A DNA stretch of 33,800 nucleotides, taken from the NCBI GenBank assembly GCA_014534415.1, contig JACVRM010000003.1, positions 1 through 33,800 on the forward strand, in the 5' to 3' direction. The position numbers and the translations under genes were made by a program. The stretch comes from Thermoleophilia bacterium (GTDB lineage: Bacteria; Actinomycetota; Thermoleophilia; Gaiellales; Gaiellaceae). This document shows, piece after piece, positions 19,225 through 29,262 of this stretch. Position 1 is the first letter of the stretch, and every line of letters starts with the position of its first letter. Below the pieces are notes generated by a model. That model made no database searches. It was not told the DNA's origin and saw nothing but the letters and a program-made list of their open reading frames with translations.

Positions 19225-19806
19225 ATGGTTGGGCAGGTCCTGAGCGTGCGCGGCCGGCGCCTCGTGGCGCTGGCCGCCTGTCTCGCAATTGCGTTCGTGG
19301 TCGGCGCACGGCATTTCGCCGGGGCGCGCGCTCCGGCGGCGGCCCCGGTCGCGCCGGCAATCGCCGTCGCCGAAGAGCCGCGCGCGCGTCTCACGGTGCA
19401 CGTCGTCGGCGCTGTCCGTCGCCCCGGCCTGTATCGCTTCCGCGACGGCGGCCGCGTGGCAGACGCGGTCCGGCGCGCCGGCGGCGCGACCCGGAAGGCC
19501 GACCTCTCGCTGATCAACCTCGCAGCGCCGCTCGCGGATGGGCTCCAGGTCGTCGTACCACGGCGCACGCCGGTGGCTGCCGGCGGGGCGGCAGCGGCGG
19601 CCGCTGTTCCCGGCGGTCCGGTGCACCTGAACACCGCGACGGCGGAGCAGCTGGACGAGCTGCCGGGCGTTGGCCCCGTCACGGCCGAGCGGATCATCGA
19701 CTACCGCGAACAGAACGGCGGCTTCACGTCGGTCGACGAGCTGGACGCGGTGCCCGGCATCGGGCCCGCACGGCTCGAGACGCTGCGCGAGCTCGTTGCG
19801 CCGTGA
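19225..19806 (+). CDS. comEA: ComEA-like helix-hairpin-helix DNA-binding protein
   Basis: This DNA receptor of the natural transformation machinery is anchored in the membrane and binds incoming double-stranded DNA. From this start it has 193 residues: a membrane segment (about 11-30), a low-complexity Ala/Pro linker, an SLBB domain (LTVHVVGAVRRPGLYRFRDGGRVADAVRRAGG), and two C-terminal helix-hairpin-helix motifs (ELPGVGPVTAERIIDYRE and AVPGIGPARLETLREL). The order SLBB then HhH is typical of ComEA. ATG at 19201 would add eight residues; neither start has a ribosome site. Its stop overlaps the comEC start as GTGA. Confidence 0.92.
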   Translation: MVGQVLSVRGRRLVALAACLAIAFVVGARHFAGARAPAAAPVAPAIAVAEEPRARLTVHVVGAVRRPGLYRFRDGGRVADAVRRAGGATRKADLSLINLAAPLADGLQVVVPRRTPVAAGGAAAAAAVPGGPVHLNTATAEQLDELPGVGPVTAERIIDYREQNGGFTSVDELDAVPGIGPARLETLRELVAP

Positions 19807-22085
19807 CAGCGTTGCTGGCACGCGCCGGTCCGCATACCGCGCTCGCGGCGTTGTGTGCCGGACTCGCATCGGCGAACGTCGTCCGCGCACCCGACAGGCT
19901 GGTTACAGCGGCCCTCGCGGCGATGCTGATCGCCGCCACCTCGAATGTCTCCGCGAGGCGACGAATTCCCCTGCTCGCGGCGGGCCTTGCGCTCGCCGGG
20001 GCCGTCTGGGGAGGCGCGCGCCTCGACGCGCTCGACAGCAGCCCGCTGAGCAGCGAGGTCGGCCACGCCGGCCGCGCGCGGGTCGTCGTGACCGGGCCGG
20101 CGCGCCGCTCGCTGTTCGCGCTGCGCATTCCGGGTGAGGTGCGGCAGTTCGGGCGTCGGGCGCTGCGCGAGCCCGTGCTTCTGCAGCTTCCGCTCGGGCG
20201 GGCGCCGCCGCAGGGGACGATCGTCGAGGTCATCGGCGAACTGCGCGCACCGCGCGGGCCGGTCGGCGGCTTCGACGAGCGGGCGTACCTGAAGCGGCGA
20301 GGCATGCACGTGGTGCTGCGGGCGTCGGCTTGGCGGGCCGTCGGCCGCCGAGGCGGCCTCGCCGGCGCGGCCGACCGGCTGCGCCTGCGCGTCGCGCGCA
20401 CGATCGCGCCCGGACTCGGCGGCGAGCGCCGGGCGGTGGTCGCCGGCGTCGTGCTGGGGGAGGACGAAGGGCTTTCCCGCGATCTCGCCGACGCGTTTCG
20501 CGCCTCGGGTCTCTACCACCTCCTCGCAGTCTCCGGACAGAACATCGTGCTCCTCGGTGGAGGAGTGCTCGCGCTCGTCTGGCTGCTCGGGCTCCCGAGG
20601 TGGCTGGGGCACCTGGCTGCGATCGCGGCGATTCTCGGGTATGTCGCCGCGGTCGGCTGGCAGCCGTCGGTGGTTCGTGCCGGCATTGCCGGCGTGCTCG
20701 CCTCGCTTGCCTGGCTCGCCGCTCGGCCACGCGACCGCTGGTACTTCTTCCTCGCCGGCGGCGCCGTGCTGCTGGCCTGGAATCCCTACGCGCTGCTCGA
20801 GCCCGGCTTCCAGCTCTCGTTCGGCGCCGTCGCGGCGATATTCGTCGCGGTCCCGCGTCTTCAGCGGCGGCTCGAGGGCTACCCGCTGCCGCGGGGTGTG
20901 CGCGAGGCACTCGCCGTGTCGACCGCCTGTGGAGCGGCGACGGCGCCGATCCTGCTCTGGCACTTCGACGCCGTGCCGATCTACGCCGTCGTCAGCAACC
21001 TGCTCGCCTTCCCAGCCGTCGGGCCGCTTCTGGGTCTCGCGCTCGCTGCGGCAGCCGTCCACCCGCTTTCGCCGTCGCTCGCCTCCGTCCTGGCCGCGCT
21101 CGCAGGCTGGCTGGCCGCGTACGTCGCCGGCGTCGCCCACGTGATCGCGGCCCTGCCGCACGCTCAGGTCGGGACGGGAAGCGCGCTCGTGATCGCTGCC
21201 TGCGCGGGTGGCCTCGCGCTTGCCGTGCACCGCCGTCGCGAGCGCCCGCTGCTGCTCGCCGCCGCGATCCTGATCGCCGCCGTCGGGATCGCCTGGCGAA
21301 CGTGGCCGGACGAGCCGTGGCCGCCGCCGCCGCGAAACGGCCTACGCGTCACGGCGCTGGACGTGGGCCAAGGCGACGCCACGCTGCTCGAGGTGCCGGA
21401 GGGCGCGGTGCTCGTCGACGAGGGCCCGCCCGAAGCCCGCGTCGCCGAGCAGCTTCGCCGCCTCGGCATTCGCCGTCTGGCGCTCGTCGTGCTGACGCAC
21501 CCATCGCGCGACAACATCGGCGGGGCCGTCGACGTGGTTCGCGACCTGGACGTTGGCATCGTCGTCCAGCCGGATCTGCCGTTTCCGAACCCGTTCGGCC
21601 GCCCGGCGCTCGCCGCCGCGCGGGAGCGCGGCATTCCCGTCGCCGTCGCACGGGCCGGGCGCGTCTTTCGGGTCGGCCGCCTGCGCCTGAGCGTGCTCTG
21701 GCCCGACGGCACGGCGACCCCCGGCGCCAACCCCAACGACCACGCCACTGTGCTGCTGGCGTCGTACGGCTCTGTAGACGCGCTCCTGCCGGCCGACGCA
21801 GAGTCGAACGTGACGCTCCGCCTTCGCCCGCCGCCCGTCGAGATCCTCAAGGTTGCCCACCACGGTTCGGCCGACGACAACCTCGGCGAGCTGCTCGCCG
21901 CGACGCGACCGCGCGTGGCGATCATCTCGGTCGGCGCGCGCAACGACTATGGGCATCCGGCCGCGTCGACGCTCGCGGCACTCGACGCCGCGCACGGGCT
22001 CGCGGTGTACCGCACGGACCGCCACGGACGTGTCTCGGTGGACGGGAACGGCCAGCGCCTCTGGGTGAGAACCGAACGGGAGTAG
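19803..22085 (+). CDS. comEC: ComEC/Rec2 DNA uptake channel with degenerate metallo-beta-lactamase domain
   Basis: This 760-residue membrane channel for single-stranded DNA entry has an N-terminal OB-like DUF4131 region (GTIVEVIGELRAPRGPVGGFDERAYLKRRG), the competence domain with its hallmark (FRASGLYHLLAVSGQNIVLL) and many membrane segments. The C-terminal metallo-beta-lactamase-like domain starts at LRVTALDVGQGDATLLE. That domain keeps DVGQGD, an Asp in LLPADAESN and VAHHGSADDN. The canonical HxHxDH motif, however, reads H566-P-S568-R-D570-N571, losing two histidines. The start is GTG overlapping the comEA stop. A DNA translocation role is well supported; nuclease activity is doubtful. Confidence 0.94.
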   Translation: MTALLARAGPHTALAALCAGLASANVVRAPDRLVTAALAAMLIAATSNVSARRRIPLLAAGLALAGAVWGGARLDALDSSPLSSEVGHAGRARVVVTGPARRSLFALRIPGEVRQFGRRALREPVLLQLPLGRAPPQGTIVEVIGELRAPRGPVGGFDERAYLKRRGMHVVLRASAWRAVGRRGGLAGAADRLRLRVARTIAPGLGGERRAVVAGVVLGEDEGLSRDLADAFRASGLYHLLAVSGQNIVLLGGGVLALVWLLGLPRWLGHLAAIAAILGYVAAVGWQPSVVRAGIAGVLASLAWLAARPRDRWYFFLAGGAVLLAWNPYALLEPGFQLSFGAVAAIFVAVPRLQRRLEGYPLPRGVREALAVSTACGAATAPILLWHFDAVPIYAVVSNLLAFPAVGPLLGLALAAAAVHPLSPSLASVLAALAGWLAAYVAGVAHVIAALPHAQVGTGSALVIAACAGGLALAVHRRRERPLLLAAAILIAAVGIAWRTWPDEPWPPPPRNGLRVTALDVGQGDATLLEVPEGAVLVDEGPPEARVAEQLRRLGIRRLALVVLTHPSRDNIGGAVDVVRDLDVGIVVQPDLPFPNPFGRPALAAARERGIPVAVARAGRVFRVGRLRLSVLWPDGTATPGANPNDHATVLLASYGSVDALLPADAESNVTLRLRPPPVEILKVAHHGSADDNLGELLAATRPRVAIISVGARNDYGHPAASTLAALDAAHGLAVYRTDRHGRVSVDGNGQRLWVRTERE

Positions 22086-22094
22086 GCTCTCGAG
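22083..22094 (+). promoter_or_regulatory. Candidate leaderless promoter of holA
   Basis: TAGGCT (22083-22088) ends six bases before GTG 22095, and there is no ribosome site. The first three bases are the comEC stop codon. No clear -35 is seen. Confidence 0.45.
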
Positions 22095-23048
22095 GTGGCT
22101 GCCGAGCCGCTCGCCCCTGTCTACTTGCTGACCGGGAGCGACCGCCCGAAGATCGCGCGGGCGCTCCAGCGCCTCCGTGCCCGGTTCAGCGGCGCGAGCA
22201 TCGAGCACCTCTTTGCCGAAGGCACGAACGGGCCGGATGCCGTCGCGGCGTGCAACGCTCTCGGGCTGTTCGGAGGAGGCGGACGGCTCGTCATCGTCGA
22301 AGGCGTCGACCGCTGGAAGGCCGCCGACGCCGCGGCCGTTGCCGAGTACCTTGCCGACCCGACGCCCGAGACGGTTCTCGCGCTGGTGGCCGAGGCGGTC
22401 ATCCCCTCGCTCGCCAAGGCGGTCGCGCACGGCGGCGAGGTGCTCGCGTGGGACGTTCCGAAGCGGCGGCTGCCCGCGTGGGTCGCCGAGCAGTTTGCGC
22501 GGGCGGGTGCCGACGCCGACCGGGACGCGTGCGAGGCGCTCGTCGCGATCGTCGGCGAGAACCTCGATGCGCTCACGGCCGAGATCGACAAACTCGTGAC
22601 GTGGTCGGGCGGCGAGCCGGTCCGCGCCCGCGACGTAGAGCTGCTCGCCGTCCACGCTCGCGAAGCGCCGTCGTGGGCGCTCTCCGACGCGTGGGGTGAG
22701 CGTGACACGGCCGCCGCACTTGCGGCGTACGACGCGGAACTCCACCGGACGGAGCCGTTCCTCGTCGGCGCGCGGCTCGCCTCGCACGTCGCGATGGTTC
22801 GCTCGGCGCAGCGGCTCGCCGCGGCCGGCCGGTCGAGCCGCGATATCGCGAAGGCTCTCGGCGTCCACGAGTTTCGCGTCCGCAAGGGGCTGGCCCACGC
22901 TGACCGCTATACGCCGGGCGAGCTGGAGGCGGCGGTCGTCCGCCTGGCCGAGCTCGACGCCGCGCTGAAGGGCGGCAGCCGCCGGCCGGCGGAACTCGAG
23001 CTCGAGCTGGCGCTCGTCGACGTGACGCGCGAGCGCGTGCCCGCGTAA
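22095..23048 (+). CDS. holA: DNA polymerase III subunit delta
   Basis: This 317-residue subunit of the clamp loader opens the beta sliding clamp. The N-terminal part has the family pattern PVYLLTGSDRPKIARAL, then RLVIVEGVDRWKAADAAAVAEYLADPTPETVLALVAE, a degenerate AAA+ fold without Walker residues. The middle block GENLDALTAEIDKLVTWSGGEPV is the most diagnostic part of HolA, and the C-terminal helical collar (ALGVHEFRVRKGLAHADRYTPGELEAAVVRLAELDAALKGG) follows. The location after comEC and before rpsT is a common order in bacteria. The start is GTG nine bases after comEC with no Shine-Dalgarno sequence. Confidence 0.93.
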   Translation: MAAEPLAPVYLLTGSDRPKIARALQRLRARFSGASIEHLFAEGTNGPDAVAACNALGLFGGGGRLVIVEGVDRWKAADAAAVAEYLADPTPETVLALVAEAVIPSLAKAVAHGGEVLAWDVPKRRLPAWVAEQFARAGADADRDACEALVAIVGENLDALTAEIDKLVTWSGGEPVRARDVELLAVHAREAPSWALSDAWGERDTAAALAAYDAELHRTEPFLVGARLASHVAMVRSAQRLAAAGRSSRDIAKALGVHEFRVRKGLAHADRYTPGELEAAVVRLAELDAALKGGSRRPAELELELALVDVTRERVPA

Positions 23049-23128
23049 CTGCTCGCACGCTGCCTCGGCCGCGATCGAGTGCCCGACCTGCTGCCGGTTT
23101 CGTCGTGCGGTAGACGCTGGCTGCTCGG

Positions 23129-23392
23129 CTAGGAGCGGGGCCCGACGAGCCGCGCTGCCTGCGCCTTCTTGCGTGCCGCGAGATTACGGTGGATCGCGCC
23201 GCGCGCTGCGGCGCGGTCGATCCACTGCTGAAGCCGGCGGTGCTCGGTCGCGATCTTCGGCGCGTCGCCCTCCTCGACGGCAGCCGCCAGACGCCTGGTC
23301 AGCGTCTTGACCGTCGAGCGGTAACGGAGGTTCTCGAGCCGCTCGCGCGCGGTCGTCCGAACACGCTTCTTCTGCTGCTTGATGTTCGCCAT
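23129..23392 (-). CDS. rpsT: 30S ribosomal protein S20
   Basis: This small, basic, all-helical 87-residue protein of the 30S subunit binds 16S rRNA. It opens MANIKQQKKRVRTTARERLENLRYRSTVKTLTRRL and closes with the family-typical KGxIHRNLAARKKAQAARL pattern (here RGAIHRNLAARKKAQ). The start at 23392 gives the standard S20 N-terminus; the open frame continues upstream into non-coding sequence. No Shine-Dalgarno precedes the ATG; instead a short structured leader does. It is convergent with holA across an 80-base gap in which I see no clear terminator. Confidence 0.97.
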   Translation of the reverse strand: MANIKQQKKRVRTTARERLENLRYRSTVKTLTRRLAAAVEEGDAPKIATEHRRLQQWIDRAAARGAIHRNLAARKKAQAARLVGPRS

Positions 23393-23432
23393 GGCGTGAA
23401 AACGCCCGCTCAGGCGGGCGCCGACGATCGTA
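23393..23432 (-). promoter_or_regulatory. rpsT promoter and structured 5' leader
   Basis: On the minus strand TGC-TACGAT (-10 at 23432-23427) puts the RNA start near 23420. The RNA would begin with CGCCCGC, loop CTGA, GCGGGCG (23420-23403), followed by TTTT. The 3' arm can instead pair GGCG with CGCC just before the ATG (loop TTTTCA). The two hairpins exclude each other, which suits control of start-site access or termination. The first one with its four T also looks like a weak terminator. Confidence 0.5.
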
Positions 23433-23623
23433 GCAGAGCGTCCTGGGCGAAACGCCGCCCCGCCTCGCTGCCTCGCGTCCGGTCGGTTCCGGCGCGACGC
23501 ACGCACGCGTCACGTCGGCCGCGACGTCCGAGGCGGGAAGGCGAGGCGCGGGCGGCGGGCTGCCAGCTCGCTGCCGTGCCGCGCACGGCCAATCGGGGCG
23601 CGGGAGGCCGCGGGTGCCCTCCC

Positions 23624-23636
23624 TATACTCGCGCGC
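23624..23636 (+). promoter_or_regulatory. Candidate leaderless promoter of murJ
   Basis: TATACT (23624-23629), one base from TATAAT, ends seven bases before GTG 23637. No ribosome site is present. No good -35 is visible at the expected distance. Confidence 0.6.
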
Positions 23637-25205
23637 GTGGAGACGCGGGCCAGCGCGCGCCGGCTCGCCTGGTCGACGGCGGTCTTCTCGCTCGCCACCG
23701 GGCTCTCGCGGATCCTCGGTCTCGGGCGCGAGATCGTCGCGGCGAACTACTTCGGGGCTCGCGGCCCGATCAACGCGTTCACGGTCGCGTTCCAGATTCC
23801 GAACCTGGTACGCGCGCTCGTGGCCGACGCGGCGCTCTCCGCCGCATTCGTGCCCGTCTTCAGCGAGCTGCTCGAGAAGGGCGAGCGGGCACGCGCGTGG
23901 CGGGTCGCCTCGACCGTGTTCTGGCTGCTGCTGCTGGGACTGACCGGCATCACCGCTGCCTTCGTGCTCGCTGCGCCCCTCCTCGTGCCGCCGATGACCG
24001 ACGCCTACGACGGGCTCGCCGTCCGACTCGCACAGCTGCTCTTCCCGATCGTCGTCCTGCTCGGCGTCTCGGGCGTGATCGTCGGCATCCTCAACAGCTA
24101 CGAGCACTTCACGATCCCGGCCCTGACGCCGGTCTTCTGGAATCTCGCCATCATCGCCGGGCTGGTGATCGGCGTTCCACAGGCCGAGTCGGAGAGCGCG
24201 CGCCTGTACGTCTACGCCGGGTCGATCCTCGCCGGAACGGTGCTCCAGGTGGCGTTGCCCGTGCCCTGGCTCCGCGGCCGCGACGGGTCGCTGCGGCTCG
24301 CGCTGGACCTGCGCGATCCGGCGGTCAAGCAGGTGTTCCGGCTGATGGGGCCCGTCACGTTGAGCCTCGGGCTGATCAACGTCAACGCGGTGATCGGCAC
24401 GATCTTCGCGGCGCGGCTGATCGACGCCACCATCGCGCCGAACGCGATCGACAAGGCGTTCCGCGTGTACATGCTTCCCCAGGGCATGTTCTCGGTGGCC
24501 GTCGCGACCGTGCTCTTTCCGGCGCTGTCGCGCCTCGCGGCGCGCCGCGACCTCGACGGCTTCCGCGCGACCGTCTCGCTCGGACTGCGGCAGATCAACT
24601 TCCTGCTCGTGCCGGCCGCCGCCGCGTCGGCGATCCTCGCGGAGCCGATCGTGCGGCTCCTCTATGAGCGCGGGCGGTTCGACCCGGATCAGACGACGGT
24701 GGTCGCCGGCGCACTGGCCGCGTTCTCGCTCGGGCTCGCCTTCAACGGGATGATGCTGATGCTGAACCGTGGCTTCTTCAGCCTCCAGCAGCCGTGGCTG
24801 CCGACCTGGGTGGCGCTCGGAAACGTCGTGCTCAACGTCGCCCTCTACGCGGCGCTCTACCGCGTCGGCGTCTGGGGGATTCCGCTCGCCGTGTCGCTGG
24901 CGAACGTCGCCGGCGCTGCGATGCTCCTCGTCCTGATGCGACGGCGACTCGGCCGGATCGACTTCCGGTCGATCGTGGCGTCGCTCGCCCGCGTCCTCGT
25001 CGCGGCGGCGGCGCTCGCCGGCGCGGCGTACGGCGTCTGGTGGGCACTCGACGACGCGCTCGGAAGATCGTTCGGCGCGCAGTTGGCCTCTGTCTCGGCC
25101 GCGCTCGCCGCCGGCTCCATCGTCTACCTCGTGATGTGCCGCGCACTCGGGGTGCGCGAGATCCAGGCGCTACTCTCTCTGCGGGCCCGCTTCCGACGGG
25201 CCTGA
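23637..25205 (+). CDS. murJ: Lipid II flippase MurJ (MviN family)
   Basis: This 522-residue MOP-superfamily exporter moves the peptidoglycan precursor lipid II across the membrane. It has about fourteen hydrophobic segments. The N-terminal family pattern ([53 protein letters not shown]) is clear, with the conserved charged residues in the central cavity region and the middle signature [28 protein letters not shown]. The start is GTG with a TATACT hexamer seven bases upstream. lepA follows after seven bases. Confidence 0.95.
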   Translation: METRASARRLAWSTAVFSLATGLSRILGLGREIVAANYFGARGPINAFTVAFQIPNLVRALVADAALSAAFVPVFSELLEKGERARAWRVASTVFWLLLLGLTGITAAFVLAAPLLVPPMTDAYDGLAVRLAQLLFPIVVLLGVSGVIVGILNSYEHFTIPALTPVFWNLAIIAGLVIGVPQAESESARLYVYAGSILAGTVLQVALPVPWLRGRDGSLRLALDLRDPAVKQVFRLMGPVTLSLGLINVNAVIGTIFAARLIDATIAPNAIDKAFRVYMLPQGMFSVAVATVLFPALSRLAARRDLDGFRATVSLGLRQINFLLVPAAAASAILAEPIVRLLYERGRFDPDQTTVVAGALAAFSLGLAFNGMMLMLNRGFFSLQQPWLPTWVALGNVVLNVALYAALYRVGVWGIPLAVSLANVAGAAMLLVLMRRRLGRIDFRSIVASLARVLVAAAALAGAAYGVWWALDDALGRSFGAQLASVSAALAAGSIVYLVMCRALGVREIQALLSLRARFRRA

Positions 25206-25212
25206 TCTCTCC

Positions 25213-27007
<1,795 letters not shown>

Positions 27008-27015
<8 letters not shown>

Positions 27016-28135
27016 CGTCCGCCACCTGTACGTGCACCTGCCGTTCTGTGCGCACCGCTGCGGCTACTGCGACTTCGTCACCGTGGTGGGACGACGTGGC
27101 CAGCATGCCGCCTACGTGGACGCGCTGCTCGCCGAACTGACGCTGGAGCGGGATCTGCTCGCGCCGGCCCTGGAGACGCTCTTCCTCGGCGGCGGGACAC
27201 CGACGTTCACGGAGCCGGCCGTTCTGGCGCGGCTCCTCGCGGCGCTGCCCGACGCGCGGGAGGTGACGGTCGAGGCCAACCCGGAGACCGTGACGCCCGC
27301 GCTTGCCGCGCTGCTGCGAGAGCACGGCGTCAGTCGCGTGTCGCTCGGGGCCCAGAGTTTCGAGCCGCGCCTGCTGGCGACGCTCGATCGCGCGGCCGGC
27401 CCCGACGACGTCCGGCGCGCCGTCTACGCTCTGCGCGATGCCTGTTTTGACAACATCTCGCTGGACCTGGTCTACGGGATTCCCGGTCAGAGCGCCCCCG
27501 ACCTGGATTCCGATCTGGCGGCGGCGCTCGCGCTCGAGCCGGAGCACCTGTCGTGCTACGAGCTCGAGGCGAAGCCTGGCACGCGTTTCACGCACGCCCA
27601 CGCGGAGGAGCTCGCCCGCCAGGCCGCCGCGATGGAGGGCTACTTCGAGCGGGTCGTGGAGACGCTGATCGGGGCCGGCTACCGCTGGTACGAGACGGCC
27701 AACTTCTGCGTGCCGGCCGGGCATGCCGGGGGTCGCGACCTGCGCGCGCAGCACAACCTCGGCTACTGGCGTGGCCGCGACTACCTCGGGCTCGGCATCG
27801 GCGCCGTTTCCACGGTCGCCGGGCGCCGGTGGCGCAACGCACCGAGCCTCGGCTCGTACGTCGGCATGCTCCGCTCGGGCTCGCGTCCACGGCGCGAGGT
27901 CGAGGTGCTGCCGCCGGCGACTCGACGGGCCGAGCAGGTACTGCTCGGGCTGAGGCTCGACGAGCCACTTCGGCTGGCGCCTGTTGCGGAGGCGGTCGAC
28001 GCGGCCGGTTGGGAGCGCGTCGAGCGGCTCGGGCTCGCGGAACGTCGACGCGACGAGCGCGGCGAGGAGGCGATCGCACTGACGCAGCGCGGGCGGTTCC
28101 TCGGCGGCGCGGTGACGGCCGAAGTGCTCGCGTGA
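27008..28135 (+). CDS. hemW: HemW-type radical SAM protein
   Basis: This 375-residue radical SAM protein of the HemN/HemW group has the cluster motif C14-x3-C18-x2-C21 ([14 protein letters not shown]), followed by [13 protein letters not shown] and [10 protein letters not shown]. HemW is a heme chaperone, while HemN oxidises coproporphyrinogen III. The HemW call rests on length (about 375-390 rather than about 450) and on the lepA-hemW-hrcA neighbourhood, which is common for HemW. The GTG start overlaps lepA by eight bases. Old annotations call this coproporphyrinogen III oxidase, which is probably wrong. Confidence 0.9.
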
Positions 28136-28157
28136 CCCATATTTTGCCTGCTCAGCA

Positions 28158-28174
28158 CCCATAAAATGGGCGAG
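28158..28174 (+). promoter_or_regulatory. Leaderless hrcA promoter within an inverted repeat
   Basis: TAAAAT (28162-28167) ends seven bases before ATG 28175. It lies within CCCAT-AAA-ATGGG (28158-28170), a perfect five-base inverted repeat. Another CCCAT lies at 28136-28140 and another ATGGG at 28175-28179. The AT-rich stretch is unusual for this genome. A repressor bound to the repeat would block the -10. Confidence 0.55.
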
Positions 28175-29206
28175 ATGGGCACCTTCCCGATCGAGTTGAC
28201 CGAGCGGCAGCGCGCCGTGCTGCGCCGCGTCGTCGAGGATTACGTAGCGACGGGGCAGCCGGTCGGCTCCAAGCACCTCGTCGAGAGCGCCAGCCTGAAG
28301 GTCTCAGCCTCCACGGTGCGCGCCGAGCTCGCCGAGCTGGAGGCGTTCGGGCTCCTCACGCACCCGCATACGTCGGCGGGGCGCGTCCCCACGGAGCGCG
28401 GCTACCGGCTGTACGTGGACGATCTGCTCGTTCGGCTGGGGCGCCCGGCCGGCTTCCCGCTCGACCTGACCGACGCGCGGGGCGAGGTCGAGACGACGCT
28501 CCAGGCGACGACCGAGGCGCTCTCCGAGCTGACCCGACTGCTCGCACTCGTCTCCGCGCCGCCGCTCGACGCCGCGACAGTCCGCCACGTCGAGGTGCTC
28601 CTGCTCCAGCCGCACGTGCCGATGGTGGTCGTGATCACGTCGACGGGTGGCGTCAGCAAGCGCGTCTGGACGGTTGAAGATGTGGTTGACACAGGGCTCG
28701 CGAAATGGGCCGCTGAATACCTCAACGAACAGGTCGCCGGCGTCAAGCTGGGCACGCACGCGCTCCGGCAGCGGTTCGAGGACCCGACGCTGTCGCCGCG
28801 CGAGCGGACGTTCCTGCAGCTGCTCTGGCCGGCGTTCACCGACCTCGCCGACGACGAGCGGCGCCTCTACGTCGGCGGCACCGCCACGCTGCTCGACGAG
28901 TTGCGCCTCGAGGACCTGGCGGGCTACCGCGACCTGGTCGACGTGCTCGAGAAACGGGCGGCGCTGCTCGAGATCCTGGCCGGCGTGCTCGACCGCGAGC
29001 GGCCGATCGTGAGGGTCGGAGACGAGCTCGCCCATCCCGGACTGCGCGACGTCGCTCTCGTCGGCGCCGGCTACGGCGTGCTCAACCAGACGCTCGGCGC
29101 CGTCAGCCTGCTCGGCCCGCTGCGGATGGACTACGAGAAGGCGATTCAGTCGGTACGAGCGGCGGCGACTGAGCTGTCGCGCTTCGCCGAGGCGTACTAC
29201 AACTAG
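28175..29206 (+). CDS. hrcA: Heat-inducible transcription repressor HrcA
   Basis: This 343-residue repressor of class I heat-shock genes normally binds the CIRCE element with help from GroEL. The N-terminal winged helix (ELTERQRAVLRRVVEDYVATGQPVGSKHLVESASLKVSASTVRAELAELEAFGLLTHPHTSAGRVPTERGYRLYVD) is a textbook match, followed by a GAF-like domain. I chose ATG 28175 because of the -10 geometry. ATG 28166 in the same frame adds three residues but lies inside the -10 hexamer. grpE and dnaK, common neighbours, are absent. I found no CIRCE sequence near hrcA or dnaJ. Confidence 0.94.
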   Translation: MGTFPIELTERQRAVLRRVVEDYVATGQPVGSKHLVESASLKVSASTVRAELAELEAFGLLTHPHTSAGRVPTERGYRLYVDDLLVRLGRPAGFPLDLTDARGEVETTLQATTEALSELTRLLALVSAPPLDAATVRHVEVLLLQPHVPMVVVITSTGGVSKRVWTVEDVVDTGLAKWAAEYLNEQVAGVKLGTHALRQRFEDPTLSPRERTFLQLLWPAFTDLADDERRLYVGGTATLLDELRLEDLAGYRDLVDVLEKRAALLEILAGVLDRERPIVRVGDELAHPGLRDVALVGAGYGVLNQTLGAVSLLGPLRMDYEKAIQSVRAAATELSRFAEAYYN

Positions 29207-29250
29207 CGGAGCGGTCACGCGGCGCGCAGAGAGCAGCCTGACGGCGGAGC

Positions 29251-29262
29251 TACGCTTCGATG
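29251..29262 (+). promoter_or_regulatory. Candidate leaderless promoter of dnaJ
   Basis: TACGCT (29251-29256) lies three bases before ATG 29260 and six bases before GTG 29263. If it is the -10, transcription begins at about 29263 and the GTG would be the true start. No ribosome site and no -35 are seen. Confidence 0.45.

Larger units (their letters stand above)
23393..23636. other. Divergent rpsT/murJ intergenic region
   Basis: This 244-base gap holds the rpsT leader at its left end and the murJ -10 at its right end. The middle (about 23440-23615) is GC-rich with no open frame I trust, no tRNA-like fold and no long repeat. Confidence 0.6.

Noticed and set aside
23440-23615. Small gene or tRNA in the rpsT/murJ gap
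   Set aside because: The open frames there are Arg/Pro/Ala-rich shadows, and no cloverleaf or conserved GTTCGA loop with matching stem is seen.
28130-28180. CIRCE element before hrcA
   Set aside because: AGCAC occurs once, but neither TTAGCACTC nor its inverted partner at nine-base spacing is present.
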